This document shows positions 49,411 through 56,341 of a stretch of DNA of 56,341 bases, piece after piece (positions within the stretch are counted from its first letter, which is position 1; each line of letters starts with the position of its first letter). The notes beneath the pieces are model-generated. The model saw only the letters and a list, made by a program, of their open reading frames with translations. It had not been told where the DNA came from and ran no database searches. Position numbers and translations under genes: made by a program. This DNA is from Bacillus sp. AFS037270 (GTDB lineage: Bacteria > Bacillota > Bacilli > Bacillales_B > DSM-18226): assembly GCF_002585305.1 (NCBI RefSeq), contig NZ_NUNF01000024.1, positions 92,277 to 148,617 of the forward strand, read 5' to 3'.

Positions 49411-50781
49411 TTGGAAAGGAAATTTGTCAAGCTCCAAACAGAAATACCCGGACCAAAATCGAGAGAAATCTTGGAGCGAAGAAATAAATTTGTTCCAAAA
49501 GGAATCAGTAACAACTGCCAATCCTTTGTAAAAAAAGCAGAGGGAGCACTGGTCGAAGATGTGGATGGTAATCATTATATTGATTTTGCCGGTGCAATCG
49601 GAACGCTTAATGTCGGTCATTCACACCCGAGAGTGGTAAAAGCTTTGCAGGAACAAGCAAGCCAATTTATCCATACCGGTTTTAATGTGATGATGTATGA
49701 ATCTTATATAAATTTGGCAGAGCGGCTGTGTGAGCTTGCCCCAGGTCAGTTTGATAAGCAGGCCGCTTTCTTTAACAGCGGTGCGGAAGCCGTTGAAAAT
49801 GCCGTTAAAATTGCCCGCAAGTACACAAAACGCCAAGGGATTGTTTCGTTTACAAGAGGATTCCATGGCAGAACGTTAATGACAATGACCATGACAAGCA
49901 AGGTCAAGCCTTATAAATTTGGCTTTGGTCCATTTGCCCCGGAAGTATATAAGGCGCCATATCCATATGTGTACCGCCGTCCTGAGGGAATGACTGAACA
50001 GCAATATAGCGGCATGATCATTGAGCAGTTTGAACAATTTTTAGTTGCAGAAGCTGCTCCAGAAACGATTGCAGCCGTGGTCATGGAGCCCGTACAAGGA
50101 GAGGGCGGCTTCATTGTGCCTGACAAGGCCTTTGTAAAACGGGTAAGAGAAATCTGTTCACAGTATGGAATTTTGTTTATTGCTGATGAAATACAAACTG
50201 GTTTTGCAAGGACCGGAAAACATTTCGCGATTGAACATTTTGATGTCGTTCCTGACTTAATTACCATTTCAAAATCGATGGGGGCAGGAGTTCCGATCTC
50301 GGGTGTCATCGGCAGGGCGGAAATCATGAATACCCCTGAGATTGGCGAGATTGGCGGAACTTACGCTGGGAGCCCGCTTGGATGCCAGGCAGCCCTGACA
50401 GTTTTAGATATTATTGAAGATGAGCAATTGAATGACAGAGCGCGATTAATTGGCGAGCGAGTGATTGAAAAAATGCAGCTCCTAGCCGACCGCTTTGAAG
50501 GGATTGACGATGTCCGCGGCCTTGGGGCAATGTGTGCGATGGAAATCGTCAAGGATCGTAAGTCCAAAACACCTGATAAAGAGGCAGTTGGAAAAATGGT
50601 CAAAGAGGCAGCTAAACGAGGTCTTATGCTGTTAAGTGCCGGTATCTACAGCAATGTCATTCGTCTGCTTATGCCGATAACCATCACGGATGAGCAGCTT
50701 GAAGAAGGATTACAAATCCTTGAAGAAGCCATCGAAGCAGTATATCAAAATAATCCTGCCTTATCTGTTGGAGGTGAATAA
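49411..50781 (+). CDS. gabT: GabT-like omega-amino acid aminotransferase
   Basis: PLP-dependent class III enzyme (456 aa) acting on 4-aminobutyrate and/or 5-aminovalerate with 2-oxoglutarate. Key segments: RNKFVPKGISNN, FAGAIGTLNVGHSHP, FFNSGAEAVENAVKIAR, MEPVQGEGGFIVP, ADEIQTGFARTGK, and the PLP lysine at about 288 in TISKSMGAG. TTG start with AAAAGGAGG upstream. It would give succinate or glutarate semialdehyde for the following dehydrogenase. The GabT/DavT choice cannot be made from sequence alone. Confidence 0.9.
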   Translation: MERKFVKLQTEIPGPKSREILERRNKFVPKGISNNCQSFVKKAEGALVEDVDGNHYIDFAGAIGTLNVGHSHPRVVKALQEQASQFIHTGFNVMMYESYINLAERLCELAPGQFDKQAAFFNSGAEAVENAVKIARKYTKRQGIVSFTRGFHGRTLMTMTMTSKVKPYKFGFGPFAPEVYKAPYPYVYRRPEGMTEQQYSGMIIEQFEQFLVAEAAPETIAAVVMEPVQGEGGFIVPDKAFVKRVREICSQYGILFIADEIQTGFARTGKHFAIEHFDVVPDLITISKSMGAGVPISGVIGRAEIMNTPEIGEIGGTYAGSPLGCQAALTVLDIIEDEQLNDRARLIGERVIEKMQLLADRFEGIDDVRGLGAMCAMEIVKDRKSKTPDKEAVGKMVKEAAKRGLMLLSAGIYSNVIRLLMPITITDEQLEEGLQILEEAIEAVYQNNPALSVGGE

Positions 50782-50782
50782 T

Positions 50783-52240
50783 ATGGATGTTCTTAAGCAG
50801 AATTATCAAATTTATCCGATGTATTTAAATGGTGAATGGGTGGGCAATGACTACGAGGTATATACTGACATCATAAATCCAGCTACGAAGGAAGTGATTG
50901 GTGCTGTTCCAACAGGCGGCGCCTACGAGGCGAAGCAGGCTGTTGATGCTGCCCATAAGGCCTTTAAAACTTGGTCAAAACGGACAGCGGAAGAGCGCTA
51001 TCAGCTTTTGATGAAATGGTTCTATTTAATAGAAAAAAATAAAGAAGAAATTGCTAGAATTATGACCATCGAGCAAGGGAAGCCGTTAAAGGAAGCCTTA
51101 GGTGAGGTTTCGTATGCTAATGGCTTTATCTCCTGGTATGCCGAGGAAGCAAAGAGGGTCTATGGTGAGACCATCCCTGCATCAAGTCCAAATAAAAGAA
51201 TACTAGTAAGAAAAGAACCAGTTGGTGTCATTGCGGCGATTACCCCGTGGAATTTTCCGGCGGCGATGATTACAAGAAAAGTAGCTCCGGCCCTTGCGGC
51301 AGGGTGTACCGCTGTCGTAAAGCCGGCCAACCAAACACCACTTACGGCGTTAAAAATGGCGGAGCTGGCACATGAAGCCGGAATACCAGCAGGAGTGATT
51401 AACGTCATTACTGGACGATCTTCGGAAATTGGCGATGTTTGGTTAAAAGACTCCCGTGTAACGAAAATAACTTTTACCGGATCGACAGAGGTAGGAAAGA
51501 CGTTAATGCGCGGGGCAGCTGAAAATGTAAAAAAAGTTTCGTTAGAGCTTGGCGGAAATGCTCCATTTATCGTGATGGATGATGCGAACTTAGCGAAGGC
51601 TGCCAGCGGCCTTGTCCTATCAAAATTCCGCAATGCCGGTCAAACCTGTATTTGTACCAATCGGGTCTATGTACAGGAAAGTGTGGCGGACGAATTCATT
51701 AAGCTTTTTCAAGCCGAATTAGAAAAACTTAAAGTCGGTAATGGACTAGAAGAAGGTACAGATATCGGTCCGTTAATTGATAAATCAGCTTATAAAAAAG
51801 TAGAATCATTGGTTTATGATGCCGTTAAAAAAGGTGGTAAGGTAGCTTATAGCGGTTTAAAGCCTGCAGAGGAAAAAGGTTATTTCTTTGCCCCAACGAT
51901 CCTTACCAATATCCATGATGATATGGAATGTATGAGGGATGAAATTTTTGGTCCACTTGCGCCAATATCTACCTTCAAAACGGAAGAGGAAGTGATTGAA
52001 CGGGCCAACAATTCCTGCTACGGATTGGCTGCGTATGTCTATACGGAAAATTTAAGCCGCTCCTTTAGGATTACGGAACAATTGGAGTATGGAATTATCG
52101 GTTTAAATGATGCCCTGCCGTCAGTGGTTCAAGCTCCGTTTGGCGGCTATAAGGAAAGCGGCCTTGGACGCGAAGGCGGGCATTACGGAATTGAAGAGTT
52201 TTTAGAAGTAAAGTATATTTCGATTGGATTGGATATCTAA
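50783..52240 (+). CDS. gabD: Succinate/glutarate-semialdehyde dehydrogenase (GabD/DavD-like)
   Basis: Aldehyde dehydrogenase (485 aa) that oxidises the semialdehyde from the preceding aminotransferase to succinate or glutarate. Catalytic Cys289 in FRNAGQTCICTNR (the GQTCxCxNR signature of succinate-semialdehyde dehydrogenases) and Glu255 in VSLELGGNAP. ITPWNFPAAMITRK is also typical. ATG 50783, one base after the gabT stop and preceded by GGAGGTG, indicates tight coupling. An in-frame extension inside gabT is not real. Confidence 0.92.
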   Translation: MDVLKQNYQIYPMYLNGEWVGNDYEVYTDIINPATKEVIGAVPTGGAYEAKQAVDAAHKAFKTWSKRTAEERYQLLMKWFYLIEKNKEEIARIMTIEQGKPLKEALGEVSYANGFISWYAEEAKRVYGETIPASSPNKRILVRKEPVGVIAAITPWNFPAAMITRKVAPALAAGCTAVVKPANQTPLTALKMAELAHEAGIPAGVINVITGRSSEIGDVWLKDSRVTKITFTGSTEVGKTLMRGAAENVKKVSLELGGNAPFIVMDDANLAKAASGLVLSKFRNAGQTCICTNRVYVQESVADEFIKLFQAELEKLKVGNGLEEGTDIGPLIDKSAYKKVESLVYDAVKKGGKVAYSGLKPAEEKGYFFAPTILTNIHDDMECMRDEIFGPLAPISTFKTEEEVIERANNSCYGLAAYVYTENLSRSFRITEQLEYGIIGLNDALPSVVQAPFGGYKESGLGREGGHYGIEEFLEVKYISIGLDI

Positions 52241-52262
52241 TTAGAAATTGCTTTTAAATAGG

Positions 52263-52312
52263 AGCCAGTGAGCATTCAGTGCAGCAGCATTGATTGTCTT
52301 CACTGGCTTTCT
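52263..52312 (+). terminator. Attenuator-like hairpin after gabD
   Basis: AGCCAGTGA (52263-52271) pairs perfectly with TCACTGGCT (52300-52308), followed by TTCTTCT. The loop is long, so it is probably a weak terminator inside the operon. Two TTGCTAGA-like repeats follow before the next gene. Confidence 0.5.
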
Positions 52313-52360
52313 TCTAGAATTGCTAGATTTGATGAGCATTGCTAGAAAGGAGGGAGCAAA

Positions 52361-53545
52361 GTGTTTGGACCGCTTTACGGATTAAAAATAATCGATTTAT
52401 CCCGTGTGTTAGCGGGTCCATACTGCACGATGATGCTGGGCGACATGGGAGCGGAAGTGACCAAGATTGAGAGTGTTGACGGCGGCGATGAAACACGCGG
52501 CTGGGGTCCGCCGTTTTTAGAAGGAGAAAGCGCCTATTTCCTGTGTGCCAACCGAAATAAACAGGGGATTAGCCTAAATTTGAAAACAGACCAAGGTAAG
52601 GATATTCTCCGCAGACTCATCGCGGATGCAGATGTAGTGGTGCAGAATTTTAAGCCCGGGACTCTTGAAAGACTCGGTTTTGGATATGACGAGATAAAAA
52701 AATTAAATCCAGGGATTATTTTGGCATCGATCAGCGGCTTCGGTACAACAGGACCGTTTTCACACCTTCCAGGCTATGATTATATTATTCAAGCCATGTC
52801 AGGGTTAATGAGTATTACCGGTTATAGGGACGGAGAGCCTGCGAAGGTCGGGGTGGCGATTGCTGATGTGCTAACCGCTTTGTTTACTTGTATTGGTATT
52901 TTAGGAGCCCTTCAGCACCGAAGTAGAACAGGACAAGGTCAGACGGTAGATATCTCTTTATTTGACTCTCAATTAGCGGCACTAGTGAACGTTGCGAGCA
53001 ATTACTTGTGTACGGGGAATATTCCCGAACGGCTCGGTAATGACCATCCCAATATTGTGCCCTACCAGGTTTTTGCTGCAAAAGATGGAGACTTTGTTCT
53101 AGCAGTCGGGAACGACCGCCAATATCGAAAGCTAGCAAAATTGCTTGAAGATGAAACCCTATTAAAAGAACAATTTGAAACAAATTCTGGCAGGCTGGTG
53201 AATAAGGACGAGCTGGTTAAAAAAATTGCTGCAAAAATAAAACTGAAAACAAGAACAGAGTGGAAACAGTTGCTGGATGAAGCGGGAATTCCAAATGGCC
53301 CTATCAATAATGTGAAAGAAGCTTTGGAATCAGAACAGGCACGGGTAAGAGAAATGGTGGTAAAGGTAGACCACCCGGTTATTAAAGACCTAAAGCTTGT
53401 AGGCTCGCCATTAAAATTTTCTGAAACGCCCATAAAAATGGATTGTCCCCCGCCACTTTATAGTGAGCATACAGAGGAAATTTTAATTCGTCTGGGATAC
53501 ACAAACGAGGATATTATCGAAATGAAGCAGCTAAAAATAATTTAG
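52361..53545 (+). CDS. Class III CoA-transferase (CaiB/BaiF), probable glutarate CoA-transferase
   Basis: Transfers CoA from a donor (probably succinyl-CoA) to a carboxylic acid. The 394-aa sequence has the family start LKIIDLSRVLAGPYCTMMLGDMGAEVTKIE, NRNKQGISLNL, and the catalytic aspartate at Asp169 in VAIADVLTAL, the number seen in formyl-CoA transferase and CaiB. TGQGQTVDISLFDSQ is also typical. GTG start after AAGGAGGG. With the acyl-CoA dehydrogenase gene 12 bp downstream and semialdehyde dehydrogenase upstream, glutarate is the best acceptor guess. Confidence 0.85.
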   Translation: MFGPLYGLKIIDLSRVLAGPYCTMMLGDMGAEVTKIESVDGGDETRGWGPPFLEGESAYFLCANRNKQGISLNLKTDQGKDILRRLIADADVVVQNFKPGTLERLGFGYDEIKKLNPGIILASISGFGTTGPFSHLPGYDYIIQAMSGLMSITGYRDGEPAKVGVAIADVLTALFTCIGILGALQHRSRTGQGQTVDISLFDSQLAALVNVASNYLCTGNIPERLGNDHPNIVPYQVFAAKDGDFVLAVGNDRQYRKLAKLLEDETLLKEQFETNSGRLVNKDELVKKIAAKIKLKTRTEWKQLLDEAGIPNGPINNVKEALESEQARVREMVVKVDHPVIKDLKLVGSPLKFSETPIKMDCPPPLYSEHTEEILIRLGYTNEDIIEMKQLKII

Positions 53546-53557
53546 GGAGGAAGAGCC

Positions 53558-54766
53558 ATGAATTTTTCATTAACCGATGAACAAAAGAGTGTACGGAAAG
53601 TCGTGAGGGCGTTCGTCGACCGTGAGATTATTCCTTATATTAAAGAGTGGGATGAGAACGGGCATTTTGAAACCGGAATCCTTAAACGCTTGGCTAAGCT
53701 TGAATTGATGGGTGTTTGTATTCCCGAGGAGTATGGCGGGGTTGGAATGGATTATAATACACTGGCAATTGTATGTGAAGAGTTAGAACGAGGTGACACA
53801 GCTTTCAGGACGGCTGTATCTGTTCATACGGGGTTAAATAGCATGACCTTGTTGCAATGGGGCACAGAGGAACAGAAACAAAAATATCTTGTTCCACAAG
53901 CAAGAGGAGAAAGGGTCGGTGCTTTTGGACTGACCGAGCCTAACGCCGGTTCGGATGTAGCGGCAATGGAAACAACGGCTGTAAAGAACGGCGACTTTTA
54001 TATTTTAAATGGCTCGAAGACTTGGATCTCCCTATGTGATGTGGCCGACAACTTCTTAATTTTTGCCAAGACCGATCCGAAAGCGGGTCATCATGGAATT
54101 TCCTGTTTTATTGTAGAACGGACCTTCGTTGGAGTATCTTCAAAAGCGATAAAAGGAAAACTTGGTATTCGAGCAGGCAACACGGGTGAAGTATTCTTAG
54201 ATCAAGTAAGAGTACCGGCAGAGAATTTGCTTGGTTACGAAGGGGAAGGCTTTAAAATTGCGATGTCGGCGCTTGATAATGGACGTTTTACGGTGGCAGC
54301 GGGGGCATGCGGCACCATTATGGCTTCGCTTGAGGCAAGCGTGAAATATTGTGAGGAACGGAAAACTTTCGGCAAGGAGATTGGCCGACATCAGCTCGTC
54401 CAGCAGATGATAGCTAAGATGTCAGCGAATTTGGAGATTTCAAGATTGCTAGTTTTTAAAGCAGGCTGGTTAAAAAATAATGGCAAACGGAATACACAAG
54501 AAACTTCTTTGGCGAAGTGGATTGCTTGTGACGCCGCTTTCGAAGCAGCCAATGATGCCGTTCAAATACATGGTGCGTACGGTTTCTCAAATGAGTTTCC
54601 GGTCGAACGCTATTTACGTAATGCCAAGGCCCCGGTGATTTACGAGGGGACAAGGGAAATTCATACAATTATGCAAGGGGAATATGCTCTCGGATACCGG
54701 GAGGATAAGCCATTGCGAAAAATGCTCCCATCGTGGCCTTTTGAAGAGAGTTTGATTAAAGGATAA
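53558..54766 (+). CDS. Glutaryl-CoA dehydrogenase-like acyl-CoA dehydrogenase
   Basis: FAD-dependent acyl-CoA dehydrogenase (402 aa). FGLTEPNAGSD and WISLCD mark the FAD/substrate region, and Glu363 in IYEGTREIH aligns with the catalytic base of glutaryl-CoA dehydrogenases. In human glutaryl-CoA dehydrogenase, Arg94 and Ser98 (YRSAMSV) hold the substrate's far carboxylate; here FRTAVSV keeps both as Arg84 and Ser88. This supports a dicarboxylic acyl-CoA such as glutaryl-CoA, giving crotonyl-CoA and CO2. Last gene of the operon. Exact substrate remains inference; an ETF partner must be encoded elsewhere. Confidence 0.87.
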   Translation: MNFSLTDEQKSVRKVVRAFVDREIIPYIKEWDENGHFETGILKRLAKLELMGVCIPEEYGGVGMDYNTLAIVCEELERGDTAFRTAVSVHTGLNSMTLLQWGTEEQKQKYLVPQARGERVGAFGLTEPNAGSDVAAMETTAVKNGDFYILNGSKTWISLCDVADNFLIFAKTDPKAGHHGISCFIVERTFVGVSSKAIKGKLGIRAGNTGEVFLDQVRVPAENLLGYEGEGFKIAMSALDNGRFTVAAGACGTIMASLEASVKYCEERKTFGKEIGRHQLVQQMIAKMSANLEISRLLVFKAGWLKNNGKRNTQETSLAKWIACDAAFEAANDAVQIHGAYGFSNEFPVERYLRNAKAPVIYEGTREIHTIMQGEYALGYREDKPLRKMLPSWPFEESLIKG

Positions 54767-55146
54767 GAGTGTTTCGTGGTTAAGCCGTGCGTTGAGAGAG
54801 TTGGGCGTACGGCATTTTTTTATTTAAAAGGGGATTTGGTATTAATTTACCAATTTTTTGTAGAATTAGTTTGGGATTTCGTAGAATTGTGTGATAGTTT
54901 CGTAGAATTCGCCTTCAATTTTGTAGAAAAGAAACGGATTTACGTAGAATTCCGAACTCCAATTCCGCCTAGTCTAAATTTATTAACAAAAATTAGCTCT
55001 ATTAACAAAATTCTAAAACTTATTAACAAATCCACAGATAATGCCCCTTGTTTTTTTAATAAAAGTAGTCAAATACTTCAAATTACAACACCCGCTGTGT
55101 TACGATAACGTATAAAAGCAAACTAAGAATCGAGGGGGCAGGGAAA
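54767..55146. repeat. Gene-free stretch with 21-bp-phased direct repeats
   Basis: Five copies of GTAGAATT (one as GTAGAAAA) start at 54860, 54881, 54902, 54923 and 54944, exactly 21 bp apart, each preceded by TTT/TTC-like bases. Three copies of ATTAACAAA follow at 54981, 55000 and 55021. A 110-codon ORF over the region is not convincing; it has no ribosome-binding site and only translates the repeat. No terminator with a clear T-run was found after the acyl-CoA dehydrogenase gene. Confidence 0.7.
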
Positions 55147-56271
55147 TTGATTAACACCGTTTTATTTGATGTTGATGGAGTGCTTTTGAGCGAAGAGCAC
55201 TATTTTGATGCATCTGCACTGACTGTTTGGGAGATGCTGATTAGCAGCAATTATCTAGCACTCGCACCGGAACAATTTAAAACCGAATATACTGAAGCAG
55301 AAATCAGCCACATCAGGGAAAATGTCTTCCAAAACGACCAGGTCCTTAAATTTATGAAATCCCGCGGCCTAAACGCAAACTGGGATATGATTTACCTATC
55401 CTTCGGCCATCAGCTCATACATCTTCTGTCGCAAATCAAAGAGGATGAAGCTGCAAAAATAACTCAATGGCTGACGAAGCCAATCAACTATGAAACCTTA
55501 CGGGATATTGGCACGGTATTAAGTCAGTATCAGGTAGAATTGAATTTTGGATTGTTCGTAGACGAATTCTCTCAATCAGATGCGACAAAGCAGGAATTGT
55601 TTGAATACTTGAATGTACTGTCCAAGGAGAAGCTTGGCGTAGAAACATCGATTTTCCAAAAAGGCGAGCTCTGGTCTATTTGTGAACATGTTTCACAGGA
55701 ATGGTATGTGGGCGATGAAAATGTCCTCGCTTCAACTGGCAGACCATCAGTCCAGACTGGGAAAAAGGGATTCCTTGCCAATGAAACAACCCTCGCTCCA
55801 GCGCAGGATATTGCGGCTTTATTTCAGCACCTTTCCTCATCTGGAATTACAATTGGAATTGGTACAGGAAGGCCAGACCTAGAAACGATCCAGCCTTTTA
55901 AACATTTAAATTGGCTGAAATACTTCGATGAAAACCGAATCATTACGGCTGATGAAGTATCAAAAGCAGAACAAGAGATAACCGAGCCTAAATCCTTATC
56001 AAAGCCGCATCCATTTACTTATATTTTGGGGCTTAAAGGAAAAGAGACATCATCAATAGACTGCTTAAACACCCCCCTGCCCATTCAAAAGGGGGAAGAA
56101 GTATTGGTTGTAGGTGATTCATTGGCGGACCTTCTTGCCGCAAGAAAGCTAGGCTGTCAATTTGCAGCTGTTTTAACTGGTCTTTCTGGGAAAGATGCAC
56201 GACAAGATTTTGAAAAACATGAGGCAGATTATATTCTAGATTCAGTCCTCGATATTAAAACCATTTTATAA
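55147..56271 (+). CDS. HAD-superfamily hydrolase
   Basis: Probable phosphatase (374 aa) of the haloacid dehalogenase fold. Motif I is LFDVDGVLL (residues 6-14) with the two catalytic aspartates; motif II is probably GIGTGRP; motif IV is VVGDSLADLLAARKLG near residue 323. The region between motifs I and II is unusually long (over 200 residues), indicating a large cap domain. Substrate is unknown. TTG start after GAGGGGGCAGGG. It is separated from the sigma-54 operon by the repeat region and is probably independent of it. Confidence 0.82.
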   Translation: MINTVLFDVDGVLLSEEHYFDASALTVWEMLISSNYLALAPEQFKTEYTEAEISHIRENVFQNDQVLKFMKSRGLNANWDMIYLSFGHQLIHLLSQIKEDEAAKITQWLTKPINYETLRDIGTVLSQYQVELNFGLFVDEFSQSDATKQELFEYLNVLSKEKLGVETSIFQKGELWSICEHVSQEWYVGDENVLASTGRPSVQTGKKGFLANETTLAPAQDIAALFQHLSSSGITIGIGTGRPDLETIQPFKHLNWLKYFDENRIITADEVSKAEQEITEPKSLSKPHPFTYILGLKGKETSSIDCLNTPLPIQKGEEVLVVGDSLADLLAARKLGCQFAAVLTGLSGKDARQDFEKHEADYILDSVLDIKTIL

Positions 56272-56280
56272 AATAGAGAA

Positions 56281-56308
56281 AGGGAATGGCGGCGCCATTC
56301 CCTCTTTT
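56281..56308 (+). terminator. Terminator after the HAD hydrolase gene
   Basis: AGGGAATGGC (56281-56290) pairs with GCCATTCCCT (56294-56303) around GGC, followed by CTTTT. Confidence 0.9.
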
Positions 56309-56341
56309 AAAAGATCAGAAAGTATAAATTTCGACTTCGAG

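Noticed and set aside
54860..55030. Possible CRISPR-like array
   Set aside because: Repeat units are only about 8-10 bp with 11-13 bp between them and no cas genes are near. Not a CRISPR.
54776..55108. 110-codon ORF reading FVE heptads
   Set aside because: No ribosome-binding site, atypical composition, and the frame only translates the 21-bp DNA repeat. Treated as a repeat region.

Overview
The window is low-GC DNA from a Gram-positive, endospore-forming Bacillaceae member. Shadow-free Shine-Dalgarno sites (AAGGAGG type), TTG/GTG starts, a YjcZ-type spore peptide gene, BdbDC, an AraR/cre-controlled arabinose locus and Bacillus-type dispersed repeats all point that way. I place it near Neobacillus/Bacillus by gene content only. 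No rRNA, tRNA, CRISPR array, phage or transposase gene was seen.

Region 1 (1-27,650) is a large arabinan/arabinose utilisation locus. It opens with the repressor gene araR (minus strand). A 640-bp control region follows, with a near-consensus sigma-A promoter, several AraR operators and two cre sites. Next come araNPQ (oligosaccharide ABC importer without its own ATPase), an exported GH43 arabinanase, an AraK-type L-ribulokinase, araD, araA, two GH51 arabinofuranosidases with a small Cys-rich DUF6171-like gene between them, an aldose 1-epimerase, araM (glycerol-1-phosphate dehydrogenase) and two tandem, closely related intracellular GH43 enzymes. A MATE transporter, an aldo/keto reductase and a UlaG-like metallohydrolase follow. 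An ArsR-type regulator with a large beta-rich C-terminal domain then precedes a pair of divergent arabinanases: secreted four-domain AbnA (minus) and cytoplasmic AbnB (plus). AT-rich palindromes built on TTAAT lie at all three of these promoters, which suggests a second, non-AraR regulatory layer.

Region 2 (27,720-35,980) is a second sugar island: an AraC-type regulator divergent from an LplABC-like importer (lipoprotein plus two permeases, no ATPase), a GH127/GH146 beta-L-arabinofuranosidase-type enzyme and a YesL-like membrane protein. A cre site and a short MITE-like element lie inside it. It would let the cell use beta-linked L-arabinofuranose, complementing the alpha-linked enzymes of region 1.

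Region 3 (36,100-39,950) is ordinary housekeeping: bdbD-bdbC (disulfide bond formation), a 27-residue YjcZ-type peptide, a TPR-like lipoprotein, a Dps ferritin-like protein and a LysM/SleB-type wall hydrolase.

Region 4 (40,000-54,770) looks like a sigma-54 regulon. Three perfect -24/-12 promoters precede an APC amino-acid permease, a glutamate dehydrogenase operon and a six-gene catabolic operon. The gene for a CBS/PAS-PAS-AAA+-Fis activator sits in the middle, and an 18-bp dyad (TTATGC-N8-ATAA) lies 60-90 bp upstream of each promoter. The six-gene operon encodes an aminoaldehyde dehydrogenase, a YgjG/PatA-like diamine aminotransferase, a GabT-like aminotransferase, a GabD-like semialdehyde dehydrogenase, a class III CoA-transferase and a glutaryl-CoA-dehydrogenase-like enzyme. 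Together these spell a complete route from cadaverine (or putrescine for the first four steps) through 5-aminovalerate and glutarate to crotonyl-CoA, with glutamate dehydrogenase regenerating 2-oxoglutarate. I consider this the most interesting system in the window.

Region 5 (54,770-56,341) has a 21-bp-phased direct-repeat stretch without a convincing gene, then a HAD-family hydrolase and a terminator.
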